A stretch of 64,000 bases of DNA from Puniceicoccaceae bacterium Marseille-Q1082 (GCA_904424815.1 CAJGBI010000001.1:1259671-1323670); one strand, 5' to 3'. Shown: positions 8,571 through 17,218, counted from the stretch's first letter. A program made the numbers and translations. Notes: a model not told the origin generated them from the letters alone.

Positions 8571-10065
8571 GAATACCTCCATGTTATTCTCCCGCTTCCA
8601 GGCACGCTCGCACGGAGGCATAGCGCTCCGCGCTTCGGCATTTGCCGCCATTCTTTGCGCCGCGTTGCACGCGCATGCGGCGCAGGACATTTACTTCAAC
8701 GAAAACACGTCCGGATCGTCACCCAACCGCTATCTGAATGAAAGCTCCAACTGGTACACCGACGCCGGCAGGACGCAACAGTTCGAAGGGGCTTTGAGTT
8801 CCGACTACAACGGCATAATCAATACGGAAAGCCAGATATTTGCCTCGTGCGCGTCGGAGATCTCCTTAAATTCGCTGACATACAATATTGCAGCCGCAAA
8901 AGACTATAACAATTATTTCGCATCGCTCGCCGACAACGCGTCGATAACCCTCGCGGAGGATTTTAACGTAAATATCACGTTCACTCCCGAAACGGGGTGG
9001 ATTGCGCAAACCATACGAATGTTCCACAACGGCCGGATTACCGTCGGGGGAGATTTCAACCTGACACTCGACAAAAACGGGAGCGGAAGCAACGGTTTTC
9101 TTGAATTTGTAATAAGGAACGATAGTGCGTCGGCCGCCCTGACAAACCGATTTCAGGTCGCGGGAGACTTCAATTATACCGCGGTGGAAAGCGGGTCGAG
9201 GCTCAGGTTTACAACCGGCATAGGCCAGTTTTCCGTGGGCGGCGCCATGGACATCGGCAATATTCTGTGGACTATCAACAATCCAAGCAGTTCCGAGGGG
9301 GCAAATATTTCGCTCGGGGGGCTGACCGGTACTTCGGGCATGATCTCGCTCGGAACCGGAATGGCGTCCACGATGACTTTCACAAACTCCGCCCAAAGGG
9401 AGGCTAAGACGACGATAGGCTATACGGGGGACGAAACAACCCTAAACGTCACGATGCGGGCGTCCGACGCCAAAAACGGCTACCAGATTCTGAGAATATC
9501 ATCCGGAGCCTACGACGCGACCGACGCAAATCTGGGCGACGTGATTATCGACACCGGCCGCCTCGACCTGGGGATGCACTCCGGAATGAAAGGCAACTAC
9601 CTGTCGATTGCGGGCGTCGACGGCGTTTTCAGCGCCACTGCGAGCGACAGCGGCAATATCGGCGCCGCAACTTTCGAAAACGGCGAATGGTACGCCGGCA
9701 AAATCGCCATAGACATAGAAGGGGAACTCGCCTACGACAAGATAGTCTTCAACGGCAGGTTCGACAAGTCCGGCAGCAACCGCGACATGGGCTTTGAATT
9801 CGCATTCGACGCATACACTATGAGGGAACTCATCTCCACGGGCGGCGGGGAATTTATCCTTGAAGACGTGATAACCTACGAGACCGGCAGCTCGATGGCG
9901 GGCACGGTGTTCGAGGGAAACACAAGCGGAATACAGTGGGAGGCGGTCTTTGGCGACACTTCGCTATCAGTCTCCTTCACCGTCCCCGAACCTGCGGCCG
10001 TGGCGGCGGTTCTCGGCGCAATATCCCTCGCGCTTGTAGCTCTCCGCAGGGGAAAACGGGCATAA
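8569..10065 (+). CDS. Secreted PEP-CTERM protein, beta-rich
   Basis: 498 aa. It has an N-terminal signal peptide with an Ala-rich core ending ALHAHA|AQD near residues 33-38, then a long stretch of Gly/Asn/Thr/Ser-rich beta strands resembling autotransporter-like or beta-helix passengers. It ends with VPEP, a hydrophobic helix and the basic RRGKRA tail: the PEP-CTERM sorting signal recognised by an exosortase. No exosortase gene is in the window. Its binding or enzymatic role is not recognisable. It is followed by a strong terminator and is monocistronic. The AT-rich promoter differs from the surrounding GC-rich DNA. Confidence 0.85.
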   Translation: MNTSMLFSRFQARSHGGIALRASAFAAILCAALHAHAAQDIYFNENTSGSSPNRYLNESSNWYTDAGRTQQFEGALSSDYNGIINTESQIFASCASEISLNSLTYNIAAAKDYNNYFASLADNASITLAEDFNVNITFTPETGWIAQTIRMFHNGRITVGGDFNLTLDKNGSGSNGFLEFVIRNDSASAALTNRFQVAGDFNYTAVESGSRLRFTTGIGQFSVGGAMDIGNILWTINNPSSSEGANISLGGLTGTSGMISLGTGMASTMTFTNSAQREAKTTIGYTGDETTLNVTMRASDAKNGYQILRISSGAYDATDANLGDVIIDTGRLDLGMHSGMKGNYLSIAGVDGVFSATASDSGNIGAATFENGEWYAGKIAIDIEGELAYDKIVFNGRFDKSGSNRDMGFEFAFDAYTMRELISTGGGEFILEDVITYETGSSMAGTVFEGNTSGIQWEAVFGDTSLSVSFTVPEPAAVAAVLGAISLALVALRRGKRA

Positions 10066-10085
10066 TATTAAAGAACAGCGATAAA

Positions 10086-10125
10086 AAACGAAGCGGGCGC
10101 GCAAATCTTGCCGCCCGCTTCGTTT
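10086..10125 (+). terminator. Strong intrinsic terminator
   Basis: A perfect 14-bp stem, AAACGAAGCGGGCG (10086-10099) with its complement at 10112-10125, about 20 nt after the PEP-CTERM gene. A and T runs on both sides suggest bidirectional use. Confidence 0.85.
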
Positions 10126-10251
10126 CAGCCTGCAAACCGCAGCGCGGGCGCGCGAGTCAACCCCCGCGGGCGCAAAACGGCGCAAACCGCAGGCTGCCCG
10201 TACGGGAAGGCGCCCGCGCCGCCAATTCTTCGGAACTTCGATTGTTTTATA

Positions 10252-10280
10252 TTTACAAAGAAAAAAAGCGGACATAGTAA
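10252..10280 (+). promoter_or_regulatory. Promoter of the MscS-like gene (leaderless type)
   Basis: TTTACA (10252-10257), 17-bp spacer, TAGTAA (10275-10280), then 8 nt to the ATG. Confidence 0.6.
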
Positions 10281-10288
10281 AACGAACC

Positions 10289-11674
10289 ATGAAAAAATTT
10301 CTCGCTATTTTGGCCGCGGCTATGGCGGCGTGCATGTGCGCGTATTCGCAGGGCGCGCAAAATTCCCCCGCGGCTCCGGAACCGCAGGCGTCCGAGCAGG
10401 CGGCAGGAGAGCAGGCGCCTGCCGCGGATTCCGGCGCGGCCTCGCCGGCGGCGGAGGCTCCTCTTTCACCCGAAGAGCTCGAGCACCAAAAAATTCAGAA
10501 AATGCGCGACCGCGAGGCTCTGCGCGACGCCTACACTGTCAAAGGCCAAATGGCGCGCCTTGTAAAATCTCTTGTCGGCGACAACGAAGCCATAAAAAGT
10601 TTTCTCGGCAAAAAGATTCTGGATTTGTACGTCGGGCAATACCTGCTCGTGTTAGCCATACTCGTCGTCACGTTCATTTTCACCAGATACCTGCTCGGCT
10701 ACATATTCAAGCTCCTGTACAAGATATTTAAGCACGGCGACAAGGAAAATTTCGCGAGCCTGTTCTTCAAAAAGATAAAAACGCCCGCAATCACCTGTGC
10801 GGCAATAGTTGGAATTTATTTCGCGGGGGTGGTCGTCGTCAGCGAGCGCGAATCGCTCACCGTGTTCAACAGGGCGATCGCGGTTGCGTTTTGGCTGTCG
10901 GTATTCTGGCTTATACTAAATGTCTTCGACATATTTTTCATGCTCGCCGAAAACAGGCTCGGCTCAAAATCCGCGTCTGCCGCGAGCCTCATAAACTTTC
11001 TCCGGAAAGTCGTAAAGTCGATAATCATAATAATAGCGCTGCTCTCCATTCTCGACAATGCGGGCGTAAACGTAAACACCATCATCGCCTCCCTCGGAAT
11101 CGGCGGCATGGCGCTCGCCTTCGCCGCGCAGGACACCATCGCAAACTTCTTCGGGTCGGTATCTATAATAATAGACCGCCCGTTTGTCGTGGGCGACTGG
11201 ATAAAGACTCTGACTTACGAGGGCAATGTAGAAGCCATCGGCTTCCGCTCCACGCGCATAAGGACTTTCACAAAAACCCTCGTCACAATCCCGAATTCGA
11301 TACTCGCAAAGGAGTCTGTCGAAAACTTCTCAAAAATGCCGCTGCGCAAGGTGACCGACGTGCTCGGGCTCACATATTCCGCGACGGCGGAGCAGATAGA
11401 GGCCGTAATCCCCGAAATCCGCGACGCAATAAAGGCGACCGAGGGGGTGGACCCCTATTCGGTCTCCGTGCGCTTCGACGGCTTCGGGAGCTCTTCGCTC
11501 AACTTAATGGTGATCTACTACACAAAAAAAATAAACTACGACTACTACCAGGACGTTCGCGCCCGGGCGAATTTCGCCATCATGCGGATATTTGCGGCGA
11601 GAGGGCTTTCTTTCGCATTCCCGTCCACGTCGGTGTACGTCGAGAGCGTCCCGAAAGGGCTGGAAGGGAAATAG
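10289..11674 (+). CDS. Small-conductance mechanosensitive channel (MscS family) with exported N-terminal extension
   Basis: 461 aa. A signal-like segment (1-25) is followed by a Pro/Ala/Glu-rich linker (about 26-75), then four hydrophobic segments at roughly 113-140, 165-185, 195-220 and 240-265. The pore-lining helix region GIGGMALAFAAQDTIANFFGS is the MscS signature, followed by IIIDRPFVVGDWI and the cytoplasmic beta domain with IGFRSTRIRTF and TIPNSILA. The protein releases solutes on hypo-osmotic shock from the inner membrane. It is monocistronic, with its own promoter and a long gap after it. The low-complexity N-terminal extension is longer than in the minimal MscS. Confidence 0.93.
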   Translation: MKKFLAILAAAMAACMCAYSQGAQNSPAAPEPQASEQAAGEQAPAADSGAASPAAEAPLSPEELEHQKIQKMRDREALRDAYTVKGQMARLVKSLVGDNEAIKSFLGKKILDLYVGQYLLVLAILVVTFIFTRYLLGYIFKLLYKIFKHGDKENFASLFFKKIKTPAITCAAIVGIYFAGVVVVSERESLTVFNRAIAVAFWLSVFWLILNVFDIFFMLAENRLGSKSASAASLINFLRKVVKSIIIIIALLSILDNAGVNVNTIIASLGIGGMALAFAAQDTIANFFGSVSIIIDRPFVVGDWIKTLTYEGNVEAIGFRSTRIRTFTKTLVTIPNSILAKESVENFSKMPLRKVTDVLGLTYSATAEQIEAVIPEIRDAIKATEGVDPYSVSVRFDGFGSSSLNLMVIYYTKKINYDYYQDVRARANFAIMRIFAARGLSFAFPSTSVYVESVPKGLEGK

Positions 11675-12084
11675 GGCGTACGGCGCGCCGCGCGGAAATT
11701 TTTCGCGCGGACGCCTGAATGCGTTTGTTTGCAGACTGCGTCCGGCGTCCGCCCGCCGACATTCGGGAGCGGTATAAATTAAGGCAAATTCCGCAAAACT
11801 CCTGTTTTTGCATGCGAAAGTCCGGTATTTTGCGGGAAATTTTTACGGGCATTCAGCCTCCTCAGCCTGCGGAACGCCTTTCCAAAGGCGCTTTGGAACG
11901 CTTTCCGCAATCTCTTTTGGGCGCCGAAACGCTCCGAAAAATTTTTGGGTTTTTCGCATTTTTTTGGATTAATGTTAAATTTTTCTTGAAATTTTTGAAA
12001 TTTTGAGGTCTCATTTGTCCATACAAGTTTAACATACCCCCGTTTTGGAGGCCGGATTTTAGGAATCCGCCACGACTTCAAGAC
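11675..12084 (+). promoter_or_regulatory. 410-bp leader region before the microcompartment operon
   Basis: No gene is seen. The segment becomes AT-rich toward its right end. Two overlapping inverted repeats are present: GCCTTTCCAAAGGC (11876-11889) and CCAAAGGCGCTTTGG (11882-11896). They share bases, so only one hairpin can form at a time. A clear promoter could not be chosen among several TTGAAA/TTGAGG-like hexamers at 11980-12030. It probably holds the promoter and control sites of the BMC operon. Confidence 0.4.
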
Positions 12085-12759
12085 ATGAATTTTACGAAAG
12101 ACACCCCCCGCGAAGAAATCGAACGCATAATACGCGAAACGGTATACCGCGAAATGAACCTTCCGCTCCCGAGGCGCGCGGAGGGCCCGAATCCGCTGGT
12201 GGTCAACGTTAGCGCGCGCCACGCGCACCTCACGAAAGAGGCGGTCGAAATCCTATTCGGCAAAGGCTACGAACTCACCGTCCACAAATGGCTGTACCAG
12301 AAAGGCCAGTTTGCCGCAAAGGAATCGGTCACGCTCATCGGCCCGCGCAGCAGGGTGATCTCAAACCTGCGCATACTAGGCCCGTGCAGGAGCGCGTGCC
12401 AGGTGGAGCTCGCCCTCACCGACGCCCGCGCGCTCGGCTTTGAAGTCCCCATTCGCAACAGCGGCGACACAAAGGGCACGCCGGGATGCATGCTGATGGG
12501 GCCCGCCGGATTCTTCGAAATGCGCGAGGGCGTAATCCGCGCCGCGCGCCATGTCCACATGCACCCCGACGACGCGAAATTCTACGGGGTCGAGAACGGA
12601 GACTTCATGAAGCTCAAAGTCTACGGGGAAAACGCCTCGATTTTCGAAAATGTCCTGTGCAGGGTCGACAAAGAGTTGAAGCTCGAAGTCCACATCGACA
12701 CCGACGAAGGCAACGCCTGCGACATCGGGCCGACCTCGGTATGCGAGCTCGTCAAATAG
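12085..12759 (+). CDS. pduL: BMC-associated phosphotransacylase (PduL type)
   Basis: 224 aa. Residues 1-24 form an amphipathic helix separated from the enzyme by a Pro-rich linker, as expected for an encapsulation peptide. Zinc-site motifs are SARHAHL (H46, H48), RHVHMHPDDA (H156, H158, H160) and HIDTDEGNA (H203); GPCRSACQVEL near 99-109 contains the conserved Arg. PduL moves an acyl group from CoA to phosphate inside the shell and regenerates CoA for the aldehyde dehydrogenase. It is the first gene of the operon and is followed by shell genes. For this pathway the acyl group is probably lactoyl, by analogy with PVM-type compartments. Confidence 0.95.
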   Translation: MNFTKDTPREEIERIIRETVYREMNLPLPRRAEGPNPLVVNVSARHAHLTKEAVEILFGKGYELTVHKWLYQKGQFAAKESVTLIGPRSRVISNLRILGPCRSACQVELALTDARALGFEVPIRNSGDTKGTPGCMLMGPAGFFEMREGVIRAARHVHMHPDDAKFYGVENGDFMKLKVYGENASIFENVLCRVDKELKLEVHIDTDEGNACDIGPTSVCELVK

Positions 12760-12789
12760 TTTTTTTAATCAAAAATTGAAAGGCAGAAT

Positions 12790-13059
12790 ATGAGTCAATC
12801 ACTCGGAATGATAGAAACGCGCGGCTTCGCCGGCGCGATAGAGGCGACAGACGCCATGGTCAAGGCCGCCGACGTCGAGTTCGTAAAGCAGGTGCAGATC
12901 GGCAGCGGCTACGTGTCGGTCATCGTGCGCGGCGACGTGGGCAGCGTCAAGGCCGCGGTCGAGGCGGGCAAGCAGGCGGCGCAGGCCGTCGGCGAACTCG
13001 TGTGCTCCAACGTCATAGCGCGCCCCCACCCCGCCCTGCTCGAAAAGATGGGCCTCTAA
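12790..13059 (+). CDS. BMC-H shell protein 1 (PduA-like hexamer)
   Basis: 89 aa, a single Pfam-BMC-type domain. It starts [19 protein letters not shown]; the pore loop is IGSG at about residues 37-40, followed by [19 protein letters not shown]. The IGSG pore matches the canonical PduA type, associated with passage of small polar metabolites. It ends with the family motif [17 protein letters not shown]-type Shine-Dalgarno precedes the ATG, in contrast with the leaderless first genes of other host units. Confidence 0.96.
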   Translation: MSQSLGMIETRGFAGAIEATDAMVKAADVEFVKQVQIGSGYVSVIVRGDVGSVKAAVEAGKQAAQAVGELVCSNVIARPHPALLEKMGL

Positions 13060-13078
13060 CATTTAGGAAAGGACTTGC

Positions 13079-13348
13079 ATGAAACAGGCACTCGCAATGG
13101 TAGAAACCAAGGGCTTTGTAGCGGCTATGGAAGCCGCCGACGCCGCCCTCAAATCCGCAAGCGTCGAGCTCCTCGGCTGGAAGAAAGCCGGCGGCGGGCT
13201 GGTCGCCATATTCTTCACCGGAGACGTGGCGTCGGCCAAGGCCGCCCTCGAATCCGCCGTGGACGCCGCCTCCAAAGTGGGCTCGGTGGAGTCCGCCGCC
13301 GTCATAGCGCGCCCCCACGAAGACCTCTCCAAGCTCGGCTGCTTCTAA
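13079..13348 (+). CDS. BMC-H shell protein 2
   Basis: 89 aa, paralogous to the preceding shell protein and beginning 19 nt after it with a good AGGAAAGG ribosome site. It has the same fold landmarks (ALAMVETKGFVAAMEAADA, FTGDVASAKAALESA, AAVIARPHEDL), but the pore loop reads AGGG rather than IGSG. Loss of the Ser hydroxyl would change the character of the hexamer pore, so the two hexamers probably differ in what they let through. Facet-forming role inferred from the family. Confidence 0.95.
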   Translation: MKQALAMVETKGFVAAMEAADAALKSASVELLGWKKAGGGLVAIFFTGDVASAKAALESAVDAASKVGSVESAAVIARPHEDLSKLGCF

Positions 13349-13364
13349 ACCCCCCGCGCCGCGG

Positions 13365-14558
13365 ATGAAAAAAATCCTGATAGCAAACGTCGGCTCCACG
13401 AGCTACAAGAACACGCTCTTCGAAATTTCCGATTCCGGAGAGTGCGCGGAATTGTTCCGCTCGGGAATGGAGCGCGTTTCGGATTTTGAGTCCGCCATAA
13501 GGGAATCGCTCGGCGCGCTCGAAAAGGCGGGGTTTACCCCCGACTCCTTCGACGCCGTGGCGTTCAAGACGGTGCTGGGCAAAAACCTGTCGGGCCTGCG
13601 CGAAGCCGGCGGCGAAGTCTTGGAGGCGCTTGAAGCGATGTCATTCGTCGCCCCCGCGCACAATCCGCCGTATGCTGCGGCAATCCGCGCCTTTGAAAAG
13701 CTGCTGCCCCGCGCCCGCCGCATAGCGCTCTTTGAGACGTCCTTCTTCCAGTGGGCGGCGCCCGAATGGAAGAGGTACGCCGTTCCGAAGGCGTGGGACG
13801 AAGCCGGCATACGCCGCAACGGGTTCCACGGCGCAAGCCACAAATACGCCGCCGAGCGCGCCGCAGAACTCTGCGGCCGCGCCGACGCCGTGGAAAGCGC
13901 GAAAAACCTGTACGTCAGCGGCGGCCCCGCCGCCCTCGAAAAACCGTTCAGGCTTGTGAACTGCCACCTCGGGGGCTCATCGTCCGTCTGCGGGATACTC
14001 GACGGCGCGGCGGCGGGCTCGAGCATGGGGTTCAGCCCGCAAAGCGGGCTTCCGCAAAACAACCGCGTCGGCGACCTCGACCCCATGGCGGTATCCTACG
14101 CCGTCCGCGCGCTCGGAATATCCGAAGCCGAAGCCCTGCGGCAGCTCTCGAAAGAAAGCGGCCTTCTCGGTATAAGCGGGGTTTCCAACGACGCGCGCGA
14201 CATCGAGGCGGCGGCGGAAGGCGGAAACGCCGAAGCGCGGCTTGCGCTTAAAACCCTCTGCCATTCGGCGCGCGGGTACATAGGCGCGTTCGCGGCCAAC
14301 CTCGGAGGGCTCGACGCGATAAGCTTCAGCGGCGGAATAGGCGAAAACTCCCCATCCATGCGCGCGGAAATTCTCGGGCCGCTCGGGTTCATGGGCGTGG
14401 AAATCGACCCCGAAAAAAACGCGGAATGCGTCGGAAAGCGCGAGGGGCTGATCTCTACCCCGTCGTCGAAAATCAAAGTCGCCGTCATAAGCGCGAACGA
14501 GGAAATCGTCATCGCGCGCGAGGCGGCGAAGCTTCTTTCAAAAAAAACAAATATTTAA
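13365..14558 (+). CDS. Acetate-kinase-family protein, divergent active site
   Basis: 397 aa, full length for acetate/propionate kinase. Recognisable blocks: NVGSTS at 8-13 (usually N-x-GSSS), VAPAHNP near 95-101, FHGASHKY at 154-161, NCHLGGSSS, GFSPQSGLP...NRVGDLDP, SGGIGENS and ANEEIVIA. Two usually invariant spots differ: the GHR-VHGG block that carries a substrate Arg is AFKTVLGK (Lys at 68), and the catalytic Asp of FDTAF is Glu (E124 in FETSFF). In the pathway it would turn acyl-phosphate plus ADP into acid plus ATP. It lies within the shell-gene cluster. Either the substrate pocket is retuned, for example for lactoyl-phosphate, or activity is reduced. Confidence 0.88.
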   Translation: MKKILIANVGSTSYKNTLFEISDSGECAELFRSGMERVSDFESAIRESLGALEKAGFTPDSFDAVAFKTVLGKNLSGLREAGGEVLEALEAMSFVAPAHNPPYAAAIRAFEKLLPRARRIALFETSFFQWAAPEWKRYAVPKAWDEAGIRRNGFHGASHKYAAERAAELCGRADAVESAKNLYVSGGPAALEKPFRLVNCHLGGSSSVCGILDGAAAGSSMGFSPQSGLPQNNRVGDLDPMAVSYAVRALGISEAEALRQLSKESGLLGISGVSNDARDIEAAAEGGNAEARLALKTLCHSARGYIGAFAANLGGLDAISFSGGIGENSPSMRAEILGPLGFMGVEIDPEKNAECVGKREGLISTPSSKIKVAVISANEEIVIAREAAKLLSKKTNI

Positions 14559-14580
14559 AATTCAAAAAAGGAAAAACATC

Positions 14581-14883
14581 ATGGCAAATGCAATAGGCGT
14601 ACTCGAAACCAAAGGACTCACCGCCCTCGTCAAGGGCGTGGACGCAATGCTGAAAGCGGCCAACGTCACCCTCGCCGGGCAGTACAAGGACGCCGGCAGC
14701 GCGTTCGTGTCCGCCTGCGTGACGGGCGACGTGGCGAGCGTCAAGGCCGCGGTGGAAGCGGGCTCCGCCGCAGCCGCCGAGGTCGGGAAAGTCGTGAGCG
14801 TCGACGTCATCGCGCGCCCCCACGACGACCTCTCCAAGACGGTTCTCGCGCAGGTCCCCGCAAAGGCCCCCTCGAAAAGATAA
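14581..14883 (+). CDS. BMC-H shell protein 3
   Basis: 100 aa. BMC domain with [35 protein letters not shown] and DVIARPHDDLSK; the pore loop is DAGSAF, different from both other BMC-H proteins here. The C-terminus is about 10 residues longer and ends Ala/Pro/Lys-rich. A clear AAAAAAGG ribosome site lies upstream. Three separate BMC-H genes with three pore sequences suggest division of transport roles among facets. Confidence 0.95.
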   Translation: MANAIGVLETKGLTALVKGVDAMLKAANVTLAGQYKDAGSAFVSACVTGDVASVKAAVEAGSAAAAEVGKVVSVDVIARPHDDLSKTVLAQVPAKAPSKR

Positions 14884-14902
14884 CCCCCGATTCCCTCCGG
14901 TC

Positions 14903-15211
14903 ATGTTTTTGGCGAGAGTCATAGGAAAGGTCGTTTCCTCGCAAAAGGACGACAAGCTCACGGGCAGCAAGCTGCTCGTTTTGAGGCCGCTGACGATAGA
15001 GGACGAAAAGTCTCCGAAATTCGCCGAGGGCAAGAACACGGTGGTGGCGGTTGACAACTGCGGCGCGGGCGTGGGCCAGCTCGTCCTGTTCGCGCAGGGC
15101 TCGAGCGCGCGCCAGGCGACGGGCATGAAAGAGCTCCCCGTGGACGCCGCCGTCATAGGGCTCGTCGACAAAGTGGAGGCCTTCTCAAAGGAGGTTCCGA
15201 ACAACCGGTAG
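14903..15211 (+). CDS. BMC-P shell vertex protein 1 (EutN/CcmL family)
   Basis: 102 aa. It starts MFLARVIGKVVSSQKDDKLTG and has LLVLRPLTI, VVAVDNCGAGVGQLVLFAQGSSAR and VDAAVIGLVDKVE, the classic EutN/CcmL pattern. Pentamers of this family cap the vertices of the icosahedral shell. It is the most canonical of the three BMC-P genes in the operon. Gap to the preceding gene is 19 nt. Confidence 0.95.
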   Translation: MFLARVIGKVVSSQKDDKLTGSKLLVLRPLTIEDEKSPKFAEGKNTVVAVDNCGAGVGQLVLFAQGSSARQATGMKELPVDAAVIGLVDKVEAFSKEVPNNR

Positions 15212-15253
15212 GCTCCGCGCCGCTCGGCGCGGAATCCGCGGAAACAAAACGCA

Positions 15254-16666
15254 ATGAATTTGAATCTGGACGAAGAATCTATACGCAGCATCGTGCGCGA
15301 CGTGCTCGGCAAAATGAACGGCTCTGCCGCGGCCGCTCCGCGCGCGCGCTCCGAAAACGGCATATTCCCCGACGGCGCGACCGCAGCGGCGGCCGCGCGC
15401 GAGGGCTACGCCCAACTCTGCAAGGGCGGAATAGCGGCGCGCAGGGAAGTCGTGGACATCGTGAAGTCCATGACAGTATCCAACGCAAAGCAGTGGGGCG
15501 CGTTTGAATACGAGGAAACGAAAATCGGGCGGCTCGAAGACAAAATAGGCAAGCTCGAAATCGTGAAGCTCGTCCCGGGCGTCGAATGGATCGCCCCCGA
15601 CGCGTACAGCGGCGACAACGGCATAATGCTCGAGGAATACGCCCCCTACGGCGTGATAGGCGCCATAACGCCCGTCACGCACTCGATTCCCACGATAGCC
15701 GGCAACATCATAAATATGGTCGCCGCAGGCAACGCCGTGGTGTTCAACCCGCACCCGGGCGGCGTCAAGAGCGCGGTTATGGCGATTTCCGCCTTCAACG
15801 CCGAAATCGAAAGGCGGCTCGGCATACGCAACCTTATCTGCTGCGTCGGCAACCCGACCCTCGAGTCTTTCGACGCAATATGCAAGAGCGGCGACGTCGC
15901 CGTAATGTGCATAACGGGCGGCCCGGGCGTCGTGAAGGCGGCGATGAAATCCGGCAAAAAATCGATTTGCGCGGGCCCCGGCAACCCGCCCGTGATAGTG
16001 GACGAAACGGCGGATCCCAGAAAAGCCGCCTCCGACATAATCGCGGGAGGGGCGTTCGACAACAACCTGCTGTGCATAGGCGAAAAGGAAATTTTCGTCA
16101 CCGAGCGCGCCGCGTCCAATTTTATGCGCGAACTCGAAAACTGCGGGGCGGAGCGCCTTTCCCCCTCCGCGCTCGACAGGCTGACGGGCGAAGTGTTCGA
16201 AAGCAAAAACGGCGGATACGCGCTAAGGCGCGCGCTGGTCGGCAAAGACCCGCAGGTTCTCGCGCGGGCGGCGGGCGCAAACGTTTCCGCCAAGGCGAAA
16301 ATGCTCTTCGCCGAAACCGACGCGGAGCACCCGTTCGTGGTCGAGGAGCAGATGATGCCTATGGTTCCCGTAGTGGTGGTCAAGAATTTCGAGGAGGCCG
16401 TCGCAGCGGCGGCGAAAGCCGAGCGCAACTACCGCCACAGCGCGATAATCCATTCGCTCGACGTCACGCGCATGACGGAGATGGCGAGGGTTCTGAACAC
16501 GACGCTCTTCGTCAAAAACGGCCCGTCAACCGCCGGCCTCGGGCTCGGCGGCGAAGGATACCTCTCCTACTCCATCGCGACCGCGACCGGCGAGGGCATC
16601 TCAAATCCCAAGACGTTCACGCGCCGCCGCAGGTGCGTAATGGTGGGGAATCTCAACATATTCTGA
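15254..16666 (+). CDS. CoA-acylating aldehyde dehydrogenase (PduP/EutE-like)
   Basis: 470 aa. Residues 1-22 (LDEESIRSIVRDVLGKM) form an amphipathic helix followed by an Ala-rich linker, a typical encapsulation peptide. The ALDH core has the NAD loop region ITPVTHSIPT near 138-147, NPHPGG at 165-170, ITGGPGVVKAA near 220-230, GPGNPP at 241-246 and the catalytic Cys274 in NNLLC. It oxidises the aldehyde released by the aldolase to an acyl-CoA inside the compartment using NAD+, the CoA being recycled by PduL. With L-fucose or L-rhamnose as the source the substrate would be L-lactaldehyde. Confidence 0.95.
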   Translation: MNLNLDEESIRSIVRDVLGKMNGSAAAAPRARSENGIFPDGATAAAAAREGYAQLCKGGIAARREVVDIVKSMTVSNAKQWGAFEYEETKIGRLEDKIGKLEIVKLVPGVEWIAPDAYSGDNGIMLEEYAPYGVIGAITPVTHSIPTIAGNIINMVAAGNAVVFNPHPGGVKSAVMAISAFNAEIERRLGIRNLICCVGNPTLESFDAICKSGDVAVMCITGGPGVVKAAMKSGKKSICAGPGNPPVIVDETADPRKAASDIIAGGAFDNNLLCIGEKEIFVTERAASNFMRELENCGAERLSPSALDRLTGEVFESKNGGYALRRALVGKDPQVLARAAGANVSAKAKMLFAETDAEHPFVVEEQMMPMVPVVVVKNFEEAVAAAAKAERNYRHSAIIHSLDVTRMTEMARVLNTTLFVKNGPSTAGLGLGGEGYLSYSIATATGEGISNPKTFTRRRRCVMVGNLNIF

Positions 16667-16667
16667 A

Positions 16668-16928
16668 ATGCAAATCGCCAAAATCGTCGGAAACGTGGTG
16701 ATGGCCTGCGCGGACCCGAGCGCGGCGCGCAGCGCGCTCTACCTATGCCAGCCCATCGACGAAAGCGGGGCCGAGATCTCCGATCCCGTAATCGCGATAA
16801 GCCCGTTCGGCGGCGGAATAGGCTCCAAAGTCGTAATCTCGACCGACGGGGCCTCGGCGCGCGGATATGCCGGCGACCCCAAAAGCCCGCTGCGCAACTC
16901 GATAATCTGCATTCTCGACGAAAAATGA
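16668..16928 (+). CDS. BMC-P shell vertex protein 2 (EutN/CcmL family)
   Basis: 86 aa, starting one base after the aldehyde dehydrogenase stop. IAKIVGNVVMACADPS at the start and GGGIGSKVVISTDGASAR near 47-64 identify the EutN/CcmL fold; it is the shortest of the three. Its stop overlaps the next start (ATGA), so the two are translationally coupled. Having three BMC-P genes and no BMC-T gene agrees with what is known of PVM-type loci. Confidence 0.92.
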   Translation: MQIAKIVGNVVMACADPSAARSALYLCQPIDESGAEISDPVIAISPFGGGIGSKVVISTDGASARGYAGDPKSPLRNSIICILDEK

Positions 16929-17218
16929 AACTCGCAAAAGTCATAGGGCGCGTCGTGCTCTCGAGAAAAGACAAGGCTCTTCCCAACGGGTTCCTCGCCA
17001 TACTCTCCCCTTTGGGGCGCGCGGAAATCCGCGCGGGCGGCGCTTCGGCGGGCTCGGGCTTCTGCGCGGTCGCCTTCGACCCCCACGGCGCGGCGGCGGG
17101 CGACACCGTGGCCTACGTCGAAGGCGCGGAGGCCTCTGCGCCGTTCGATTCGCCCGCCCCCGTGGACGCCTACTGCGCGGGAATTGTCGAGAAAATCAAC
17201 ATTTACAACGACAAGTAA
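16925..17218 (+). CDS. BMC-P shell vertex protein 3 (EutN/CcmL family)
   Basis: 97 aa from the ATG at 16925, which overlaps the previous stop. MKLAKVIGRVVLSRKDKALP gives the family start and PVDAYCAGIVEKINIY the family end. The middle is unusual: the GxGxxVL-type loop is replaced by an Ala/Gly-rich segment with CAVAFDPHGAAAGDTVAYVEGAEA. Probably a vertex pentamer, possibly a mixed or specialised one. Confidence 0.9.
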   Translation: MKLAKVIGRVVLSRKDKALPNGFLAILSPLGRAEIRAGGASAGSGFCAVAFDPHGAAAGDTVAYVEGAEASAPFDSPAPVDAYCAGIVEKINIYNDK

